Assembly (NCBI RefSeq): GCF_024347575.1
Contig: NZ_AP025503.1
Span: forward strand, 62,001 to 126,000
Source of the DNA: Vibrio pelagius
Lineage (GTDB): Bacteria > Pseudomonadota > Gammaproteobacteria > Enterobacterales > Vibrionaceae
Direction: 5' to 3'
DNA: 64,000 nucleotides
Both the position numbers and the translations under genes were made by a program. The notes under the pieces were generated by a model. That model saw nothing but the letters and a program-made list of their open reading frames with translations. It made no database searches and was not told where the DNA came from. Positions 1 to 9,985 of the stretch are shown here, one piece after another (position 1 is the stretch's first letter; each line of letters begins with the position of its first letter).

Positions 1-1199
1 TCTTCGCCAGCGCATACTAGCTTCATCTTACAAGGTTGACGGTGTTTGGTTACTGCTGTGTACATTGCAGTAAAGCCAGACGTGTAAACCTTGATGTTGT
101 CTTTGCCGTACTTCTCTTCAGCTTCTTGAGTCGTTAGACCAATGGTGCCGATTGGTGGATGGCTGAATACAACAGTAGGAACAAGATCGTAGTCCATCTT
201 CGCGTTGGTTTTACCGTTGAATAGGCGCTCAGAAAGCTGACGACCCGCTTTAACAGCCACTGGTGTTAGCTCGATACCACCTTCCATGATGTCACCTACA
301 CAGTAGATGCCAGGAACGTTAGTCGTTTGGTACTCGTCTACCTTGATGTAGCCGCGGTCGTTCGTTTCAACGCCCGTTGATGCTAGGTTGATCGCATCAG
401 TTGCTGGGTGACGACCGATAGCCCAGATTAGGGTATCAACATTTTGGCTCTCACCGTTTTCTAGATGCAGAGTTAGGCTACCATCTGCTTCTTTAACCAC
501 TTCTTTGGGTACAGAATGAGTGTGTAGCGTTGGACCTTCTGCGTCCATCACTTCTACTAGCGTTTCGATGATCATTGGGTCGAAGCTGCGTAGTGGAGAC
601 TCTTTACGGCAGAATAGGTGTGTTTCTGTGCCTAGTGCGTGCAGAACGCCAGCAATCTCAACTGCGATGTAACCAGCACCGATAACCGCAACACGTTTTG
701 GTTGCTCTGCAAGCTCGAAGAAGCCATTTGAATCAATGCCGTATTCAGCACCTGGAATGTTTGGAATCGTAGGACGACCACCCACTGCGATCAGGATGTG
801 ATCGGCTGTGTAGTGTTCACCGTTCACTTCAACCGTTTTCTCGTCAACAAACTTAGCAAAGCCTTTAATCACATTAACTTTGTTGTTGCCTAGAACACGA
901 TCGTAAGATTGGTGGATACGACCAATATAAGCTTGGCGGCTCTCAACCAGTTTACTCCAGTCGAAGCCTTTTACATCTACATCGAAGCCGTAGTCTTCTG
1001 CGTATAGGTTCATCGCTTCTGCAACTTGAGCACCGTGCCACATGACCTTTTTAGGAACACAGCCAACGTTTACACATGTGCCGCCTAGGTCTTGTGCTTC
1101 GATAAGTGCAACCTTTGCGCCGTACATTGCTGCACGGTTTGCTGATGCGATACCGCCGCTGCCACCGCCGATACAGATATAATCAAAATGAGTCGCCAT
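1..1199 (-). CDS. gor: Glutathione-disulfide reductase, C-terminal end cut off by the window
   Basis: Cytosolic FAD enzyme that reduces glutathione disulfide with NADPH. The reading frame from the ATG at 1199 shows an N-terminal FAD-binding GGGSGG motif (about residues 11-16), the redox-active CVNVGC disulfide (Cys42/Cys47) and, in the middle, a second dinucleotide-binding fold ([10 protein letters not shown]) followed by an arginine-containing stretch typical of NADPH selectivity. About 399 residues are visible of a family length near 450; the missing end should carry the catalytic His-Glu pair of the dimer interface. It is transcribed away from rlmJ, 197 bp upstream on the same strand, so it probably has its own promoter in that gap. 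Identification rests on motif order and on the gor-rlmJ-prlC neighbourhood known from enterobacteria. Confidence 0.96.
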   Translation of the reverse strand, partial: MATHFDYICIGGGSGGIASANRAAMYGAKVALIEAQDLGGTCVNVGCVPKKVMWHGAQVAEAMNLYAEDYGFDVDVKGFDWSKLVESRQAYIGRIHQSYDRVLGNNKVNVIKGFAKFVDEKTVEVNGEHYTADHILIAVGGRPTIPNIPGAEYGIDSNGFFELAEQPKRVAVIGAGYIAVEIAGVLHALGTETHLFCRKESPLRSFDPMIIETLVEVMDAEGPTLHTHSVPKEVVKEADGSLTLHLENGESQNVDTLIWAIGRHPATDAINLASTGVETNDRGYIKVDEYQTTNVPGIYCVGDIMEGGIELTPVAVKAGRQLSERLFNGKTNAKMDYDLVPTVVFSHPPIGTIGLTTQEAEEKYGKDNIKVYTSGFTAMYTAVTKHRQPCKMKLVCAGE

Positions 1200-1396
1200 T
1201 ACTTTCTCCAAGAGCTTATTAATTTTGTTGATAACCATTACATTGGGGTGCGTCTGAGTGAACTCAACGCTATCAACATGAATTGTTACCTATCCTATGC
1301 TGCTATCATAAATCGAGTCTAGCAATTTACTAAATGGGAAAAAGTGACATTGCTTATGACAAATAGCGATGAAAGGATAGGAAAATGGAATCAGAG

Positions 1397-2236
1397 TTAT
1401 TCAGGAACGATCCAGTCGACTTTCCAGTGGCCAGTTGCTGGCGCAATGGCGTCTTTGAGGAACGGCAGAATCTCTTTCATCTGGCTTTCCAGTTTCCAAG
1501 GTGGGTTAATCACTATCATCCCCGAAGCTGTCATACCGCGTTCATTGGTGTCTGGGGATACACCCAGTTCAATTTGCAGAATTTTGCGAATGCCGAGACC
1601 TTCTAGTCCTTCTATCATATCTTCAATATCGCAGCGGTTAACCACAGGATACCAAATAGCATAAATACCCGTTGCCCAGCGTTTATGGCTTTGGAAAATG
1701 GCGTTGACGACGTCACGATACTCTTTCGCTAGCTCGTAAGGTGGGTCGATCAGAACCAGACCACGACGCTCTTTTGGTGGTAAGCTGCCTTTTAGTCGCT
1801 TGAAGCCATCTTCTTTGTAGATAGAGACTTGGCGATCACGGTGGAACTCTTGCTCAAGCAGTGGATGATCGGCTGGGTGAAGCTCGGTCAGCACCATACG
1901 ATCTTGTTCACGTAGGTGAGCACGAGCAACACGTGGTGAACCTGGGTAGTAACGCAGTTTTTCACCGTTGTTGAGGGTCGCGATAGCGTCTAGGTAGCTT
2001 TGAATCTCTTCTGGAATCTGCTTTTGATCCCAAACTCTTGCGATACCTTGTTTGTATTCGCCGGTCTTTTCCGACCATTCGTGAGTCAAGTCGTAGCGAC
2101 CAACACCTGAGTGGGTATCGTGATAGACAAAAGGTTTGTCCTTCTGCTTCAGTGAATTAAGAATAAGGCTTTGTACAATATGCTTAACCACATCGGCATG
2201 GTTACCTGCGTGGAAGCTGTGGCGATAACTTAACAA
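1397..2236 (-). CDS. rlmJ: 23S rRNA (adenine-2030-N6)-methyltransferase RlmJ
   Basis: SAM-dependent enzyme that methylates A2030 of 23S rRNA. I place the start at the TTG at 2236, because the protein then begins MLSYRHSFHAGNHADV, the family N-terminus, and GAGAG sits a few bases upstream on the minus strand. An in-frame GTG at 2254 would add six residues and lies on the wrong side of that ribosome-binding site. With the TTG start the protein is 279 residues, the usual length. The catalytic DPPYE motif of N6-adenine methyltransferases is present (about residue 160), as is a DTHSGVGRY SAM-binding loop. It lies divergent from prlC and upstream of gor, the same order as in E. coli. Confidence 0.95.
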   Translation of the reverse strand: MLSYRHSFHAGNHADVVKHIVQSLILNSLKQKDKPFVYHDTHSGVGRYDLTHEWSEKTGEYKQGIARVWDQKQIPEEIQSYLDAIATLNNGEKLRYYPGSPRVARAHLREQDRMVLTELHPADHPLLEQEFHRDRQVSIYKEDGFKRLKGSLPPKERRGLVLIDPPYELAKEYRDVVNAIFQSHKRWATGIYAIWYPVVNRCDIEDMIEGLEGLGIRKILQIELGVSPDTNERGMTASGMIVINPPWKLESQMKEILPFLKDAIAPATGHWKVDWIVPE

Positions 2237-2508
2237 ATTAAACTCTCGTAACACTCTCGCTATAGAGTGTGGTTGGTGTCGGTGGGTATTCTGTCTTCAT
2301 TATATACCGCACTAGCTAATAAATTCTCCCCAAAATGCGGGTGTCGTCGCGAGGGTGAACGGTTAGTTATTGGTTCTACTATTGAAATTTGCGCTTATGG
2401 ACACTATTTAATAACTATTCGCATGTCATTATTAGCTCACTCAGCTCGATACTGTAAGACGACCCAATTACTTAAAGACGCAAGTCTCCAAGCCAAAGGA
2501 ATGTTTAT

Positions 2509-4551
2509 ATGTCTAACCCGCTATTAACCTTCACGGACCTACCGCCGTTTTCACAGATCACCCCTGCGCACGTCAAGCCAGCGGTAGAGCAAGTGATTGA
2601 AGAGTGTCGCAATAAGATAGAACAAGTACTTGAAGGTAATACCTCGCCAAGCTGGGACAACCTAGTGGCTCCGATTGAAGAGGTGGATGACCGCCTTAGC
2701 CGCATTTGGTCACCAGTGAGCCATATGAACTCTGTCGTGAACAGCGATGAACTGCGTGAAGCGTACGAGAGCTGCTTGCCTCTGCTTTCTGAGTACGGTA
2801 CTTGGGTAGGTCAACACAAAGGCTTGTTTGAGGCTTACAAAGCGATCAAAGCGAGTGATGAATTTGCATCATTGAGCCAAGCACAGCAGAAAACCATTAC
2901 CGATGCACTACGTGATTTCGAATTGTCGGGCATTGGCCTACCGGCTGACGAGCAACATCGCTATGGTGAGATCAGCAAGCGCATGTCTGAGCTAGGCTCT
3001 CAGTTCTCTAATAACGTGCTCGATGCCACTATGGGTTGGAGCAAGCAGATCACGGACGTGGCAGAGCTTGCCGGTATGCCAGAGTCAGCATTAGCGGCAG
3101 CGAAAGCCGCCGCAGAAGCGAAAGATCTAGAGGGCTACCTTCTAACTCTGGATATCCCATCTTACCTACCGGTGATGACTTACTGTGACAACCAAGCACT
3201 GCGCAAAGAGCTGTATGAAGCGTACGTGACTCGCGCATCAGACCGTGGTCCAAACGCTGGTAAATGGGATAACAGCGAGATCATCACAGAACAACTTAAG
3301 CTGCGTCACGAAATCGCACGTATGCTTGGTTTTGGTACGTACAGCGAGAAATCTCTGGCAACCAAAATGGCCGAGACGCCGGATCAGGTACTGGGCTTTT
3401 TGAACGACCTAGCGGTGAAAGCAAAACCTCAAGGTGAGCGTGAAGTGGAAGAGCTGCGTCAGTTCGCCGAAAAAGAGTTTGGTGTGTCTGAGTTGGAGCT
3501 TTGGGACATCGCTTACTACAGCGAAAAACAGAAGCAGCACCTATTTGAGATCTCGGATGAAGAGCTACGCCCTTACTTCCCAGAATCTAAAGCCGTCTCA
3601 GGTCTGTTTGAAGTGCTAAACCGAGTGTTTGGTATGACAGTGCAAGAGCGTGAAGGCGTGGATACTTGGCATGAGTCAGTGCGTTTCTTTGACATCTTTG
3701 ATGCTAATGAGGCACTGCGTGGCAGCTTTTACCTAGATTTGTACGCACGTGAGCACAAGCGTGGTGGCGCATGGATGGATGATTGCCGTGGTCGTCGTAT
3801 TACCGCATCGGGTGAGCTGCAAACGCCGGTTGCGTATCTAACGTGTAACTTCAACAAGCCTGTGGGCGATAAGCCTGCACTGTTTACTCACGATGAAGTG
3901 GTGACTCTGTTCCACGAGTTTGGTCACGGTATTCACCACATGCTGACTCAAGTGGAAGCGGGCGCGGTTTCGGGTATCAATGGCGTACCTTGGGATGCGG
4001 TCGAGCTACCAAGTCAATTCCTAGAAAACTGGTGCTGGGAAGAAGAGGCGCTAGCGTTTATCTCGGGTCACTACGAGACCGGTGAAGCGCTACCAAAAGA
4101 GATGCTAGAGAAGATGCTCGCGGCGAAGAACTTCCAATCGGCGATGTTTATTCTGCGTCAGCTAGAGTTCGGTCTGTTCGATTTCACGCTACACACAACG
4201 TATGACCCTGAAGTAGGCGCACGTGTGCTTGAAACGCTGGCAGAGGTGAAGTCGAAGGTTGCGGTATTGCCAAGCCTAGAGTGGAACCGTTTCTCTCATA
4301 GCTTTAGCCATATCTTTGCGGGTGGCTACAGCGCGGGCTACTACAGCTATCTTTGGGCTGAAGTACTGTCATCAGATGCATTCTCAGCATTTGAAGAAGA
4401 GGGCATCTTTAATGCAGAAACGGGTAAACGCTTCCTAAACAACATCCTTGAGATGGGGGGCAGTGAAGAACCTATGGAGTTATTTAAGCGCTTCCGTGGT
4501 CGTGAGCCACAAATCGATGCCATGCTGCGTCACGCGGGTATCAGCGCCTAA
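2509..4551 (+). CDS. prlC: Oligopeptidase A (M3 zinc metallopeptidase)
   Basis: Cytosolic zinc endopeptidase that degrades short peptides, including cleaved signal peptides. It has 680 residues, the normal length. The M3 signature HEFGHGIHH (about residues 470-478) supplies the two zinc histidines and catalytic glutamate, and a downstream Glu in the SQFLENW segment is the expected third ligand. The C-terminal substrate-binding segment (FSHIFAGGYSAGYYSYLWAE) is also typical. The start ATG at 2509 has AAGGAA upstream. The gene ends at a hairpin terminator shared with the convergent asnC. Confidence 0.97.
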   Translation: MSNPLLTFTDLPPFSQITPAHVKPAVEQVIEECRNKIEQVLEGNTSPSWDNLVAPIEEVDDRLSRIWSPVSHMNSVVNSDELREAYESCLPLLSEYGTWVGQHKGLFEAYKAIKASDEFASLSQAQQKTITDALRDFELSGIGLPADEQHRYGEISKRMSELGSQFSNNVLDATMGWSKQITDVAELAGMPESALAAAKAAAEAKDLEGYLLTLDIPSYLPVMTYCDNQALRKELYEAYVTRASDRGPNAGKWDNSEIITEQLKLRHEIARMLGFGTYSEKSLATKMAETPDQVLGFLNDLAVKAKPQGEREVEELRQFAEKEFGVSELELWDIAYYSEKQKQHLFEISDEELRPYFPESKAVSGLFEVLNRVFGMTVQEREGVDTWHESVRFFDIFDANEALRGSFYLDLYAREHKRGGAWMDDCRGRRITASGELQTPVAYLTCNFNKPVGDKPALFTHDEVVTLFHEFGHGIHHMLTQVEAGAVSGINGVPWDAVELPSQFLENWCWEEEALAFISGHYETGEALPKEMLEKMLAAKNFQSAMFILRQLEFGLFDFTLHTTYDPEVGARVLETLAEVKSKVAVLPSLEWNRFSHSFSHIFAGGYSAGYYSYLWAEVLSSDAFSAFEEEGIFNAETGKRFLNNILEMGGSEEPMELFKRFRGREPQIDAMLRHAGISA

Positions 4552-4570
4552 GATTGCGTTAATCGAACCT

Positions 4571-4598
4571 AAAAAGAGCCTCTTCGTGAGGCTCTTTT
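4571..4598. terminator. Bidirectional terminator between prlC and asnC
   Basis: AGAGCCTC and GAGGCTCT form a stem with a short loop, with A-run on the left and T-run on the right, so it can stop transcription from both convergent genes. Confidence 0.85.
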
Positions 4599-4618
4599 GG
4601 TATTTATACATCAACCTA

Positions 4619-5083
4619 TTATGGGTTTACGTTGCGATTGATTGGATTTTGCAGCGAGATTAGCGTCTCGGTTGATTGCACTTCATCAATCGCTTGCAGC
4701 TTATCAATCAACACGTATTGCAGCTCTTCAATGGATTTACACATCAATTTTACAAAGATGTTGTAAGCGCCTGTGGTGTAGTAGGCCTCGACCACCTCAT
4801 CGAGTGCATTTAATTTCGCAATCGCAGAGTGGTAATCTCTTGCGGCATTGAGGTTGATGCCGATAAAACAGCATACATCGTAGCCTAGCTTCTTGGTGTT
4901 AACCACCACTTCCGTGCCTTCAATGACTTCTGCTGATTTCATCTTCTCAATGCGCACGTGAATCGTCGCAGGGCTCACATCGAACTGCTTCGCCATCTCC
5001 GCATAAGGGGTGCGAGCGTCTTCCATTAACGTTTTAAGAATGGCGCGATCTAGATCATCAAGACGAGCGGTTGAAGTCGGCAT
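4619..5083 (-). CDS. asnC: AsnC, Lrp-family transcriptional regulator
   Basis: Feast/famine regulator. It has 154 residues, with an N-terminal winged helix-turn-helix (LDDLDRAILKTLMEDARTPYAEMAKQ region, residues about 8-60) and a C-terminal RAM/AsnC ligand-binding domain (from about residue 70). The sequence matches AsnC rather than Lrp over its whole length (for example SPATIHVRIEKMK and the GINLNAARDYH segment). In E. coli AsnC controls asparagine synthetase A, encoded next to it; no asnA lies nearby here, so the target is not visible. It is divergent from the GGDEF-EAL gene, sharing a gap of about 100 bp. Confidence 0.92.
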   Translation of the reverse strand: MPTSTARLDDLDRAILKTLMEDARTPYAEMAKQFDVSPATIHVRIEKMKSAEVIEGTEVVVNTKKLGYDVCCFIGINLNAARDYHSAIAKLNALDEVVEAYYTTGAYNIFVKLMCKSIEELQYVLIDKLQAIDEVQSTETLISLQNPINRNVNP

Positions 5084-5181
5084 GCAAACCTCGTGAATTG
5101 GTTGAAAGTTTAATAGCTAGAGTACACATCATAGCCAAGGGTGATAATATTAGCAGCAAGTGTGTTGTAAGGGTGAGCTTA

Positions 5182-8100
5182 GTGCGATTTTCGTTATTTT
5201 TTATTCTTTTGATTTGGAGCTTTTGGGTTTCTGCTCAATCAAAAGATGTATTGGTTGTTCACTCCTATCACCAAGGCTTTTTCTGGACAGATAATTTTCA
5301 AAAAGGGCTGGCTACAGAACTTGATCGCGATGACCTTTCCTATCGAGTGGTGTACTTGGACAGCAAACGTGCTCAAAGTGAAGAGTACTTCGATAAACTC
5401 TATCAGCTCTACCGTACTAAACTTGCCAGTGAAGAGTTCTCTGCTGTTGTCGTTAGCGATAACAACGCCCTCAATTTGATGAAACGGCTCGCACCAGAGC
5501 TAAACGGTACACCGGTTGTTTTCGGCGGTATCAACAACTACTCTCCTGCCATGATAGAGGGTCTTAAAGCGACAGGGATAACCGAAGACATTGATATAAA
5601 AAGCAATGTTACTCTGATTCAGCGCTTACAACCTATGACGAACAAGATCTACATCGTTACTGACTTCTCTGTCACTGGAGAAGCGGTTCGCGCGCAAGTG
5701 GATCGCCATTTGCAGCAGTACCCAAAACACGCTGATCTTATTGAGCACTACCAGCCTCGATCCTATCGTGAATTGGTAAACTTTGCGCAACAAGCGGACA
5801 TGAACCAAAGCTTGTTGTTCTGGGTTTATTATAGAGATGCGAAAGGCTACGTCAGCAATGACAGTGATTGGCGTGAACTGAACAAACTATCGAAAATGCC
5901 CATCTATATGGTGCATGACCTTGGCCTGGGTTTTGGCGCCATTGGTGGTGTGATTCAGAGTGGCTTGAGTCAAGGTCGTGAGACTGGACGTACTCTACGT
6001 CGTATTCTTGCCAACCCCGAGCAAGGGCTACTTCCTGTGGTTGAAGGCGCTGCTGAGGTTAAGCTCGATTACCAGCAACTCAACCGTTGGGGCTTGGGTG
6101 AACATAATGATCTCTCGGCAACTTTTTATAATAAACCTCAATCCTTTTTGGAGCGTTACCAAGATGAGATTCGTACATTAGGTCTACTGTTTCTGGTCAT
6201 GAGTTGTGTGATTGTGACCTTGATTTATTACATGAATCGCCTCAAAAAGAGTGAGCGTGATAGTCGTAAAAGTCAGATTTTATTGGAGTCTATCTTTGAT
6301 CAGAGCTTGCAATTTATAGGCATCATTGATCGTGATGGCGTACTGCTTTCGAGTAACAGTAAACTGCATGAGCTGCTCTATAATCAAGGCTATCAAGTTG
6401 GTGCGCCCATCTATCAGCATCAGCATTGGGAAGACGCAGCGAGAGAATCTCTGAAGAAGTATTTCGTGGAAGCGCAGTCATATACGTCACTGCGTTTTGA
6501 AGCCGAGGTGTGGTGCCGAGATAGCGGTGTCCTGGTGCTGGATATCTCACTGAAACCAATGCCAGATAGCGAATCCAATGAGCTGCATTTCCTGTTTGAA
6601 GCGCGCGATGTGACCTCTCGAAAACTGGCTGAAAACAAACTGTTCCAGCGTGAGGCGAATCTCAAGCTCTATTACGATAAACAACCCGTGATGATGATTA
6701 CGCTGGATGAAAACAATCGCATTCAGCAGGTCAACCAATTTGCGGAGGAGTTGTTGGGTTATCCATTAAGCGAGCTACTTGGCCACCGTCCACGTGAGTT
6801 TTATGTCGATCGCAATGCCATGATTCCGCGTCAAATCCTCCTTCAACCTCAGCATAAGTCGTGTGGAGTATGGCGTCGTGATATTCAATATCGTCATGCC
6901 GACGGCAGTAAAATTTGGATTCGTGAAAATATTCGACCGCTGGTGGATTCAAATCAGCTGTTGATTGTCGGTGAAGACATCACAGAGACGCATGAACTGG
7001 CAGAACAGTTGGAGTACCAAGCTCGTTACGATTTGCTGACTCATACTTTCAATCGAAACCACTTTGAGCAAGAACTGCAGAAGGCGCTTAAAGAAATTGA
7101 GAGCCATATGCGCACTCACGCCATGCTGTATCTCGACCTAGACCAACTGAAAGTACTCAACGATACTGCTGGTCACGAAGCGGGCGATGCAGCGATTCTA
7201 TTTAGCGCGGGCTTGCTTGAGAGCGTGCTGCCTTACAATGCAGTGTTAGCGCGCATGGGGGGCGATGAATTTGCGGTGTTACTTAAAGACTGTACTGAAC
7301 GAGATGCCGTTAATGTGTGTCGCAGCATTATCGCAATGATGGGTGAAAACGCCTTCCTTTGGGGGGACATTCAACTCAATCTCACCTGCTCAATCGGTAT
7401 ACGTTTGATTGACCATACCGCAGCTTCTCCACAGATGGTGCATGCTCAAGCTGATGCGGCCTGCCATGCCGCCAAAGAAGAGGGAAGAAACCGCTACCAT
7501 TTATACCATCAAGATGATGAAGATCTGCGTCGTCGCCACTTGGAGATGGAGTGTGTCAACTTAGTGCATGAAGCACTGGCTCATGATCGCATCGAGCTGT
7601 TTGCTCAGCGGATCGTTGGCTTAGATACACAGAGTGATCTGATGCATTTCGAAATATTGGTGCGGATCAAGAATCACAAGGGTGAGTACATCTCCCCTGG
7701 GATCTTTATGCCGGCATCTGAGCGCTACAACATTGCTCACCTGATTGACCGACAAGTGGTGAGTCAAACATTAGCTTGGCTAGAAGAGAGTGATGGTGTG
7801 GTCGATGAATTGGGGATGTGCTCGATTAACCTTTCTGGTCATTCGATGGGCAACCGCGAGTTTGTTGAATTCTTGATTGATAGCTTAGAACAGTCAGCTG
7901 TGCCGTGCGACAAGATCTGCTTAGAGATCACTGAAACGGCAGCGATGAGTAATATGCAGCAGGCAATTAAGCTGTTTACGCAGTTGAAAGAGCTCGGCTG
8001 TATTATTGCTCTGGATGACTTTGGTTCAGGCTTGTCTTCATTTGGGTACTTAAAGAAGCTACCGGTTGATATTGTGAAAATTGACGGACTGTTTGTGCGT

Positions 8101-8322
8101 GATATCGATGTCAATGAAATGGACTATATCATGGTACGCTCAATCCACGATCTCGCCAAACAGATGGGTAAATACACGGTAGCTGAGTTTGTTGAGAACA
8201 CCCAGATCCTCGATAAGCTTATTGAGCTTGGGGTTAACTACGCGCAGGGTTATGTCATTGGTCGTCCAAAGCCGTTGCCTGAGCTGGTCGCCAAGCTAAG
8301 GCAAGAACGTTCGCTTTCATGA
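5182..8322 (+). CDS. Membrane GGDEF-EAL protein with periplasmic ABC-substrate-binding-like sensor
   Basis: Predicted cyclic di-GMP turnover protein. I choose the GTG at 5182: AAGGGTGA lies just upstream and translation begins directly with a signal peptide ending near VSAQS. An upstream ATG at 5071 would put about 37 unlikely residues before it. Order of parts in the 1046-residue protein: signal peptide; periplasmic domain of the ABC-transporter substrate-binding type (about 20-310); one membrane helix (about 333-352); two PAS domains (about 365-620); GGDEF domain with intact GGDEF (about 690); EAL domain with ExL as EIL (about 822), DDFGSG, VKID and a late AEFVEN. No RxxD inhibitory site is visible before GGDEF. 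Both active sites look complete, so it could make or degrade the messenger. The ligand is unknown. No transporter genes sit beside it. Confidence 0.9.
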   Translation: MRFSLFFILLIWSFWVSAQSKDVLVVHSYHQGFFWTDNFQKGLATELDRDDLSYRVVYLDSKRAQSEEYFDKLYQLYRTKLASEEFSAVVVSDNNALNLMKRLAPELNGTPVVFGGINNYSPAMIEGLKATGITEDIDIKSNVTLIQRLQPMTNKIYIVTDFSVTGEAVRAQVDRHLQQYPKHADLIEHYQPRSYRELVNFAQQADMNQSLLFWVYYRDAKGYVSNDSDWRELNKLSKMPIYMVHDLGLGFGAIGGVIQSGLSQGRETGRTLRRILANPEQGLLPVVEGAAEVKLDYQQLNRWGLGEHNDLSATFYNKPQSFLERYQDEIRTLGLLFLVMSCVIVTLIYYMNRLKKSERDSRKSQILLESIFDQSLQFIGIIDRDGVLLSSNSKLHELLYNQGYQVGAPIYQHQHWEDAARESLKKYFVEAQSYTSLRFEAEVWCRDSGVLVLDISLKPMPDSESNELHFLFEARDVTSRKLAENKLFQREANLKLYYDKQPVMMITLDENNRIQQVNQFAEELLGYPLSELLGHRPREFYVDRNAMIPRQILLQPQHKSCGVWRRDIQYRHADGSKIWIRENIRPLVDSNQLLIVGEDITETHELAEQLEYQARYDLLTHTFNRNHFEQELQKALKEIESHMRTHAMLYLDLDQLKVLNDTAGHEAGDAAILFSAGLLESVLPYNAVLARMGGDEFAVLLKDCTERDAVNVCRSIIAMMGENAFLWGDIQLNLTCSIGIRLIDHTAASPQMVHAQADAACHAAKEEGRNRYHLYHQDDEDLRRRHLEMECVNLVHEALAHDRIELFAQRIVGLDTQSDLMHFEILVRIKNHKGEYISPGIFMPASERYNIAHLIDRQVVSQTLAWLEESDGVVDELGMCSINLSGHSMGNREFVEFLIDSLEQSAVPCDKICLEITETAAMSNMQQAIKLFTQLKELGCIIALDDFGSGLSSFGYLKKLPVDIVKIDGLFVRDIDVNEMDYIMVRSIHDLAKQMGKYTVAEFVENTQILDKLIELGVNYAQGYVIGRPKPLPELVAKLRQERSLS

Positions 8323-8371
8323 ATAATCACGACGATATATAACGATTAAGTCATTCCACATTACGTATTTG

Positions 8372-8410
8372 TGAGGCAATCAGGTAAACTGGTTGCCTCA
8401 ACTGTTTTGA
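8372..8410 (+). terminator. Probable terminator after the GGDEF-EAL gene
   Basis: TGAGGCAA (8372-8379) pairs with TTGCCTCA (8393-8400) around a 13-base loop, followed by ACTGTTTT. The T-run is short, so efficiency is uncertain. Confidence 0.6.
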
Positions 8411-8435
8411 ATCAGCGAGTCCTCTGGAGACCACC

Positions 8436-9215
8436 TTGCAACTACAACTGATTTGCGAAGACGCAAGCCAAATCGAACGCCTTAATGAGCTAGCATCACG
8501 CTGGCACCTTTCTCATGACGAGAACAGTGTATTTGCCTTGGTGCTCACCAATGAAAGACTTGAACTACGCAAAGTCGATGAGCCTAAGCTTGGCGCCATC
8601 TTTGTCGATTTGGTCGGTGGTGCAGTAGGACATAGGCGTAAGTTTGGTGGCGGTAAAGGCCAAGCTATTGCCAAAGCTGCCGGTCTGAACAAAGGTGCGA
8701 CGCCAACCATTCTTGATGGTACAGCTGGCTTAGGGCGTGATGCATTTGTATTGGCGTCATTAGGCTGTAAAGTGCAGATGGTCGAGCGTCACCCTGTGGT
8801 TGCAGCTCTGCTTGATGACGGCCTGCAGCGCGCTAAGCAAGATGCGGATATCGGCACTTGGGTGAGTGAACGTATGAGCCTTATTCATGCATCAAGCCAT
8901 GATGCGCTCGATAAACTGAGCGCCGACCCTGAATTTGCTCAGCCGGATGTTGTTTATCTTGACCCTATGTATCCACACCCAGAGAACAAGAAAAAGTCCG
9001 CTTTGGTGAAAAAAGAGATGCGCGTATTCCAATCCCTTGTGGGTGCCGATCTCGATGCGGATGGGCTATTACAACCAGCTTTGAAGCTTGCCGCGAAACG
9101 TGTTGTGGTGAAAAGACCCGATTATGCGGCTTGGTTGGATGAGCAAAAACCGAGTATGGCGATTGAGACCAAAAAGAACCGTTTTGATGTGTACGTAAAA
9201 GCATCAATGACTTAG
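8436..9215 (+). CDS. rsmJ: 16S rRNA (guanine-1516-N2)-methyltransferase RsmJ
   Basis: SAM-dependent enzyme that methylates G1516 of 16S rRNA. It has 259 residues and a TTG start with CTGGAGA eight bases upstream. Family hallmarks are visible: the [17 protein letters not shown] basic segment (about residues 67-84), the SAM-binding [17 protein letters not shown] motif, and the catalytic DPMYP motif (about residue 183). It belongs to the conserved prlC-rsmJ-usp neighbourhood, here separated from prlC by asnC and the GGDEF-EAL gene. No terminator is visible before the next gene, 121 bp downstream, but that gene has its own promoter. Confidence 0.95.
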   Translation: MQLQLICEDASQIERLNELASRWHLSHDENSVFALVLTNERLELRKVDEPKLGAIFVDLVGGAVGHRRKFGGGKGQAIAKAAGLNKGATPTILDGTAGLGRDAFVLASLGCKVQMVERHPVVAALLDDGLQRAKQDADIGTWVSERMSLIHASSHDALDKLSADPEFAQPDVVYLDPMYPHPENKKKSALVKKEMRVFQSLVGADLDADGLLQPALKLAAKRVVVKRPDYAAWLDEQKPSMAIETKKNRFDVYVKASMT

Positions 9216-9268
9216 CGGAAGACAGAAAAATCGTTGCGTCAGAAATACGCTAAAACTGCATATTTTGC

Positions 9269-9323
9269 TTGCGATAGCCGTGTTAGAGATGTATATCTAA
9301 CTAAGAATTATTATTATTCTTAG
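9269..9323 (+). promoter_or_regulatory. Promoter with two adjacent dyads upstream of the Lys-rich protein gene
   Basis: TTGCGA (9269-9274) and TATATC (9292-9297) are 17 bp apart and could be -35 and -10. The -10 lies inside an imperfect 20-bp dyad, GTTAGA...TCTAAC (9282-9301). This abuts a second dyad, CTAAGAAT-N7-ATTCTTAG (9301-9323), over the expected start site. Such placement suits repressor binding. The -10 is not strong and the regulator is unknown. Confidence 0.5.
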
Positions 9324-9336
9324 CTGGAGTTGTAGC

Positions 9337-9957
9337 ATGGCTAAACGCTTTTGTAAGTTAAACCGTCGAGACATTACTGAACATCTAGGCGAAATTCACC
9401 GCTTGGTGAGTGAACCTAAGTTTGTGTGCCGTTCGTGCGCTCGCTCGTCTGCTGACAAAGCGAACCTATGTAAGCCTGCAGCGATTCCACCGGTGAGTTG
9501 CCAAATTAAGCCAGACAGCGAAAAAGCGGCTTGCGGGCTGCTTGCTGAGGCAATAACTTCAGCGCCAGCCAATGTGCTTAGTCAAGAACCTCTCAACCTT
9601 GCAGCTTCCGCCAAACGTGCATCAAACAACAAGTCGCAACTTGTTGTCAAAAAGATACAAGCTCAAAAGCGACAAGCTAAGAAAACCCAAACGATGAAGG
9701 CACAAGCGATTCAGACATTGGATATGCAGCTGTCACCGTCTTCTGAACTGCTGGATAAGAGTGAGCTAAAGCGCGCGAAGAAAGTGGCGAAGAAACAGAA
9801 GAAGTACAACAAAAAGCTGGCTAAGATGATCAAAAAGCAGCAAAAGCTGTACAAGAAAAGCCGTAAGCTGCAGAGCCAGTTGGAAAGTATTAACCTGCAA
9901 GTTGATAGCACTGCTTTAACAGTGAATAGCAGCTCAAAAGTGAGTCATATTCATTAG
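9337..9957 (+). CDS. Unknown Cys- and Lys-rich protein (206 residues)
   Basis: I do not recognise a named family. The ATG at 9337 is preceded by CTGGAG, and codon use resembles that of the neighbours. The N-terminal third has a possible metal site, C31-x2-C34 with further Cys at 6, 45, 55 and 67. The middle is low complexity, Gln/Lys/Ala-rich. The C-terminal third (about residues 140-190) is a strongly basic, probably helical or coiled-coil stretch with repeated KK pairs. There is no signal peptide or membrane helix. Such composition fits nucleic-acid or ribosome association, but that is inference only. It stands as a single gene between its own promoter and a terminator shared with the convergent exporter. 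Confidence 0.8.
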   Translation: MAKRFCKLNRRDITEHLGEIHRLVSEPKFVCRSCARSSADKANLCKPAAIPPVSCQIKPDSEKAACGLLAEAITSAPANVLSQEPLNLAASAKRASNNKSQLVVKKIQAQKRQAKKTQTMKAQAIQTLDMQLSPSSELLDKSELKRAKKVAKKQKKYNKKLAKMIKKQQKLYKKSRKLQSQLESINLQVDSTALTVNSSSKVSHIH

Positions 9958-9985
9958 TCCAACAGACATAAATAGAATTGAATTA

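Noticed and set aside
2267..2527. Plus-strand 86-residue frame upstream of prlC
   Set aside because: It overlaps the prlC start in another frame, lacks a clear ribosome-binding site and has no recognisable pattern. The gap shows nothing else.
4619..5083. asnA beside asnC
   Set aside because: E. coli carries asnA next to asnC; here the divergent neighbour is a GGDEF-EAL gene and no asparagine synthetase is seen in the window.
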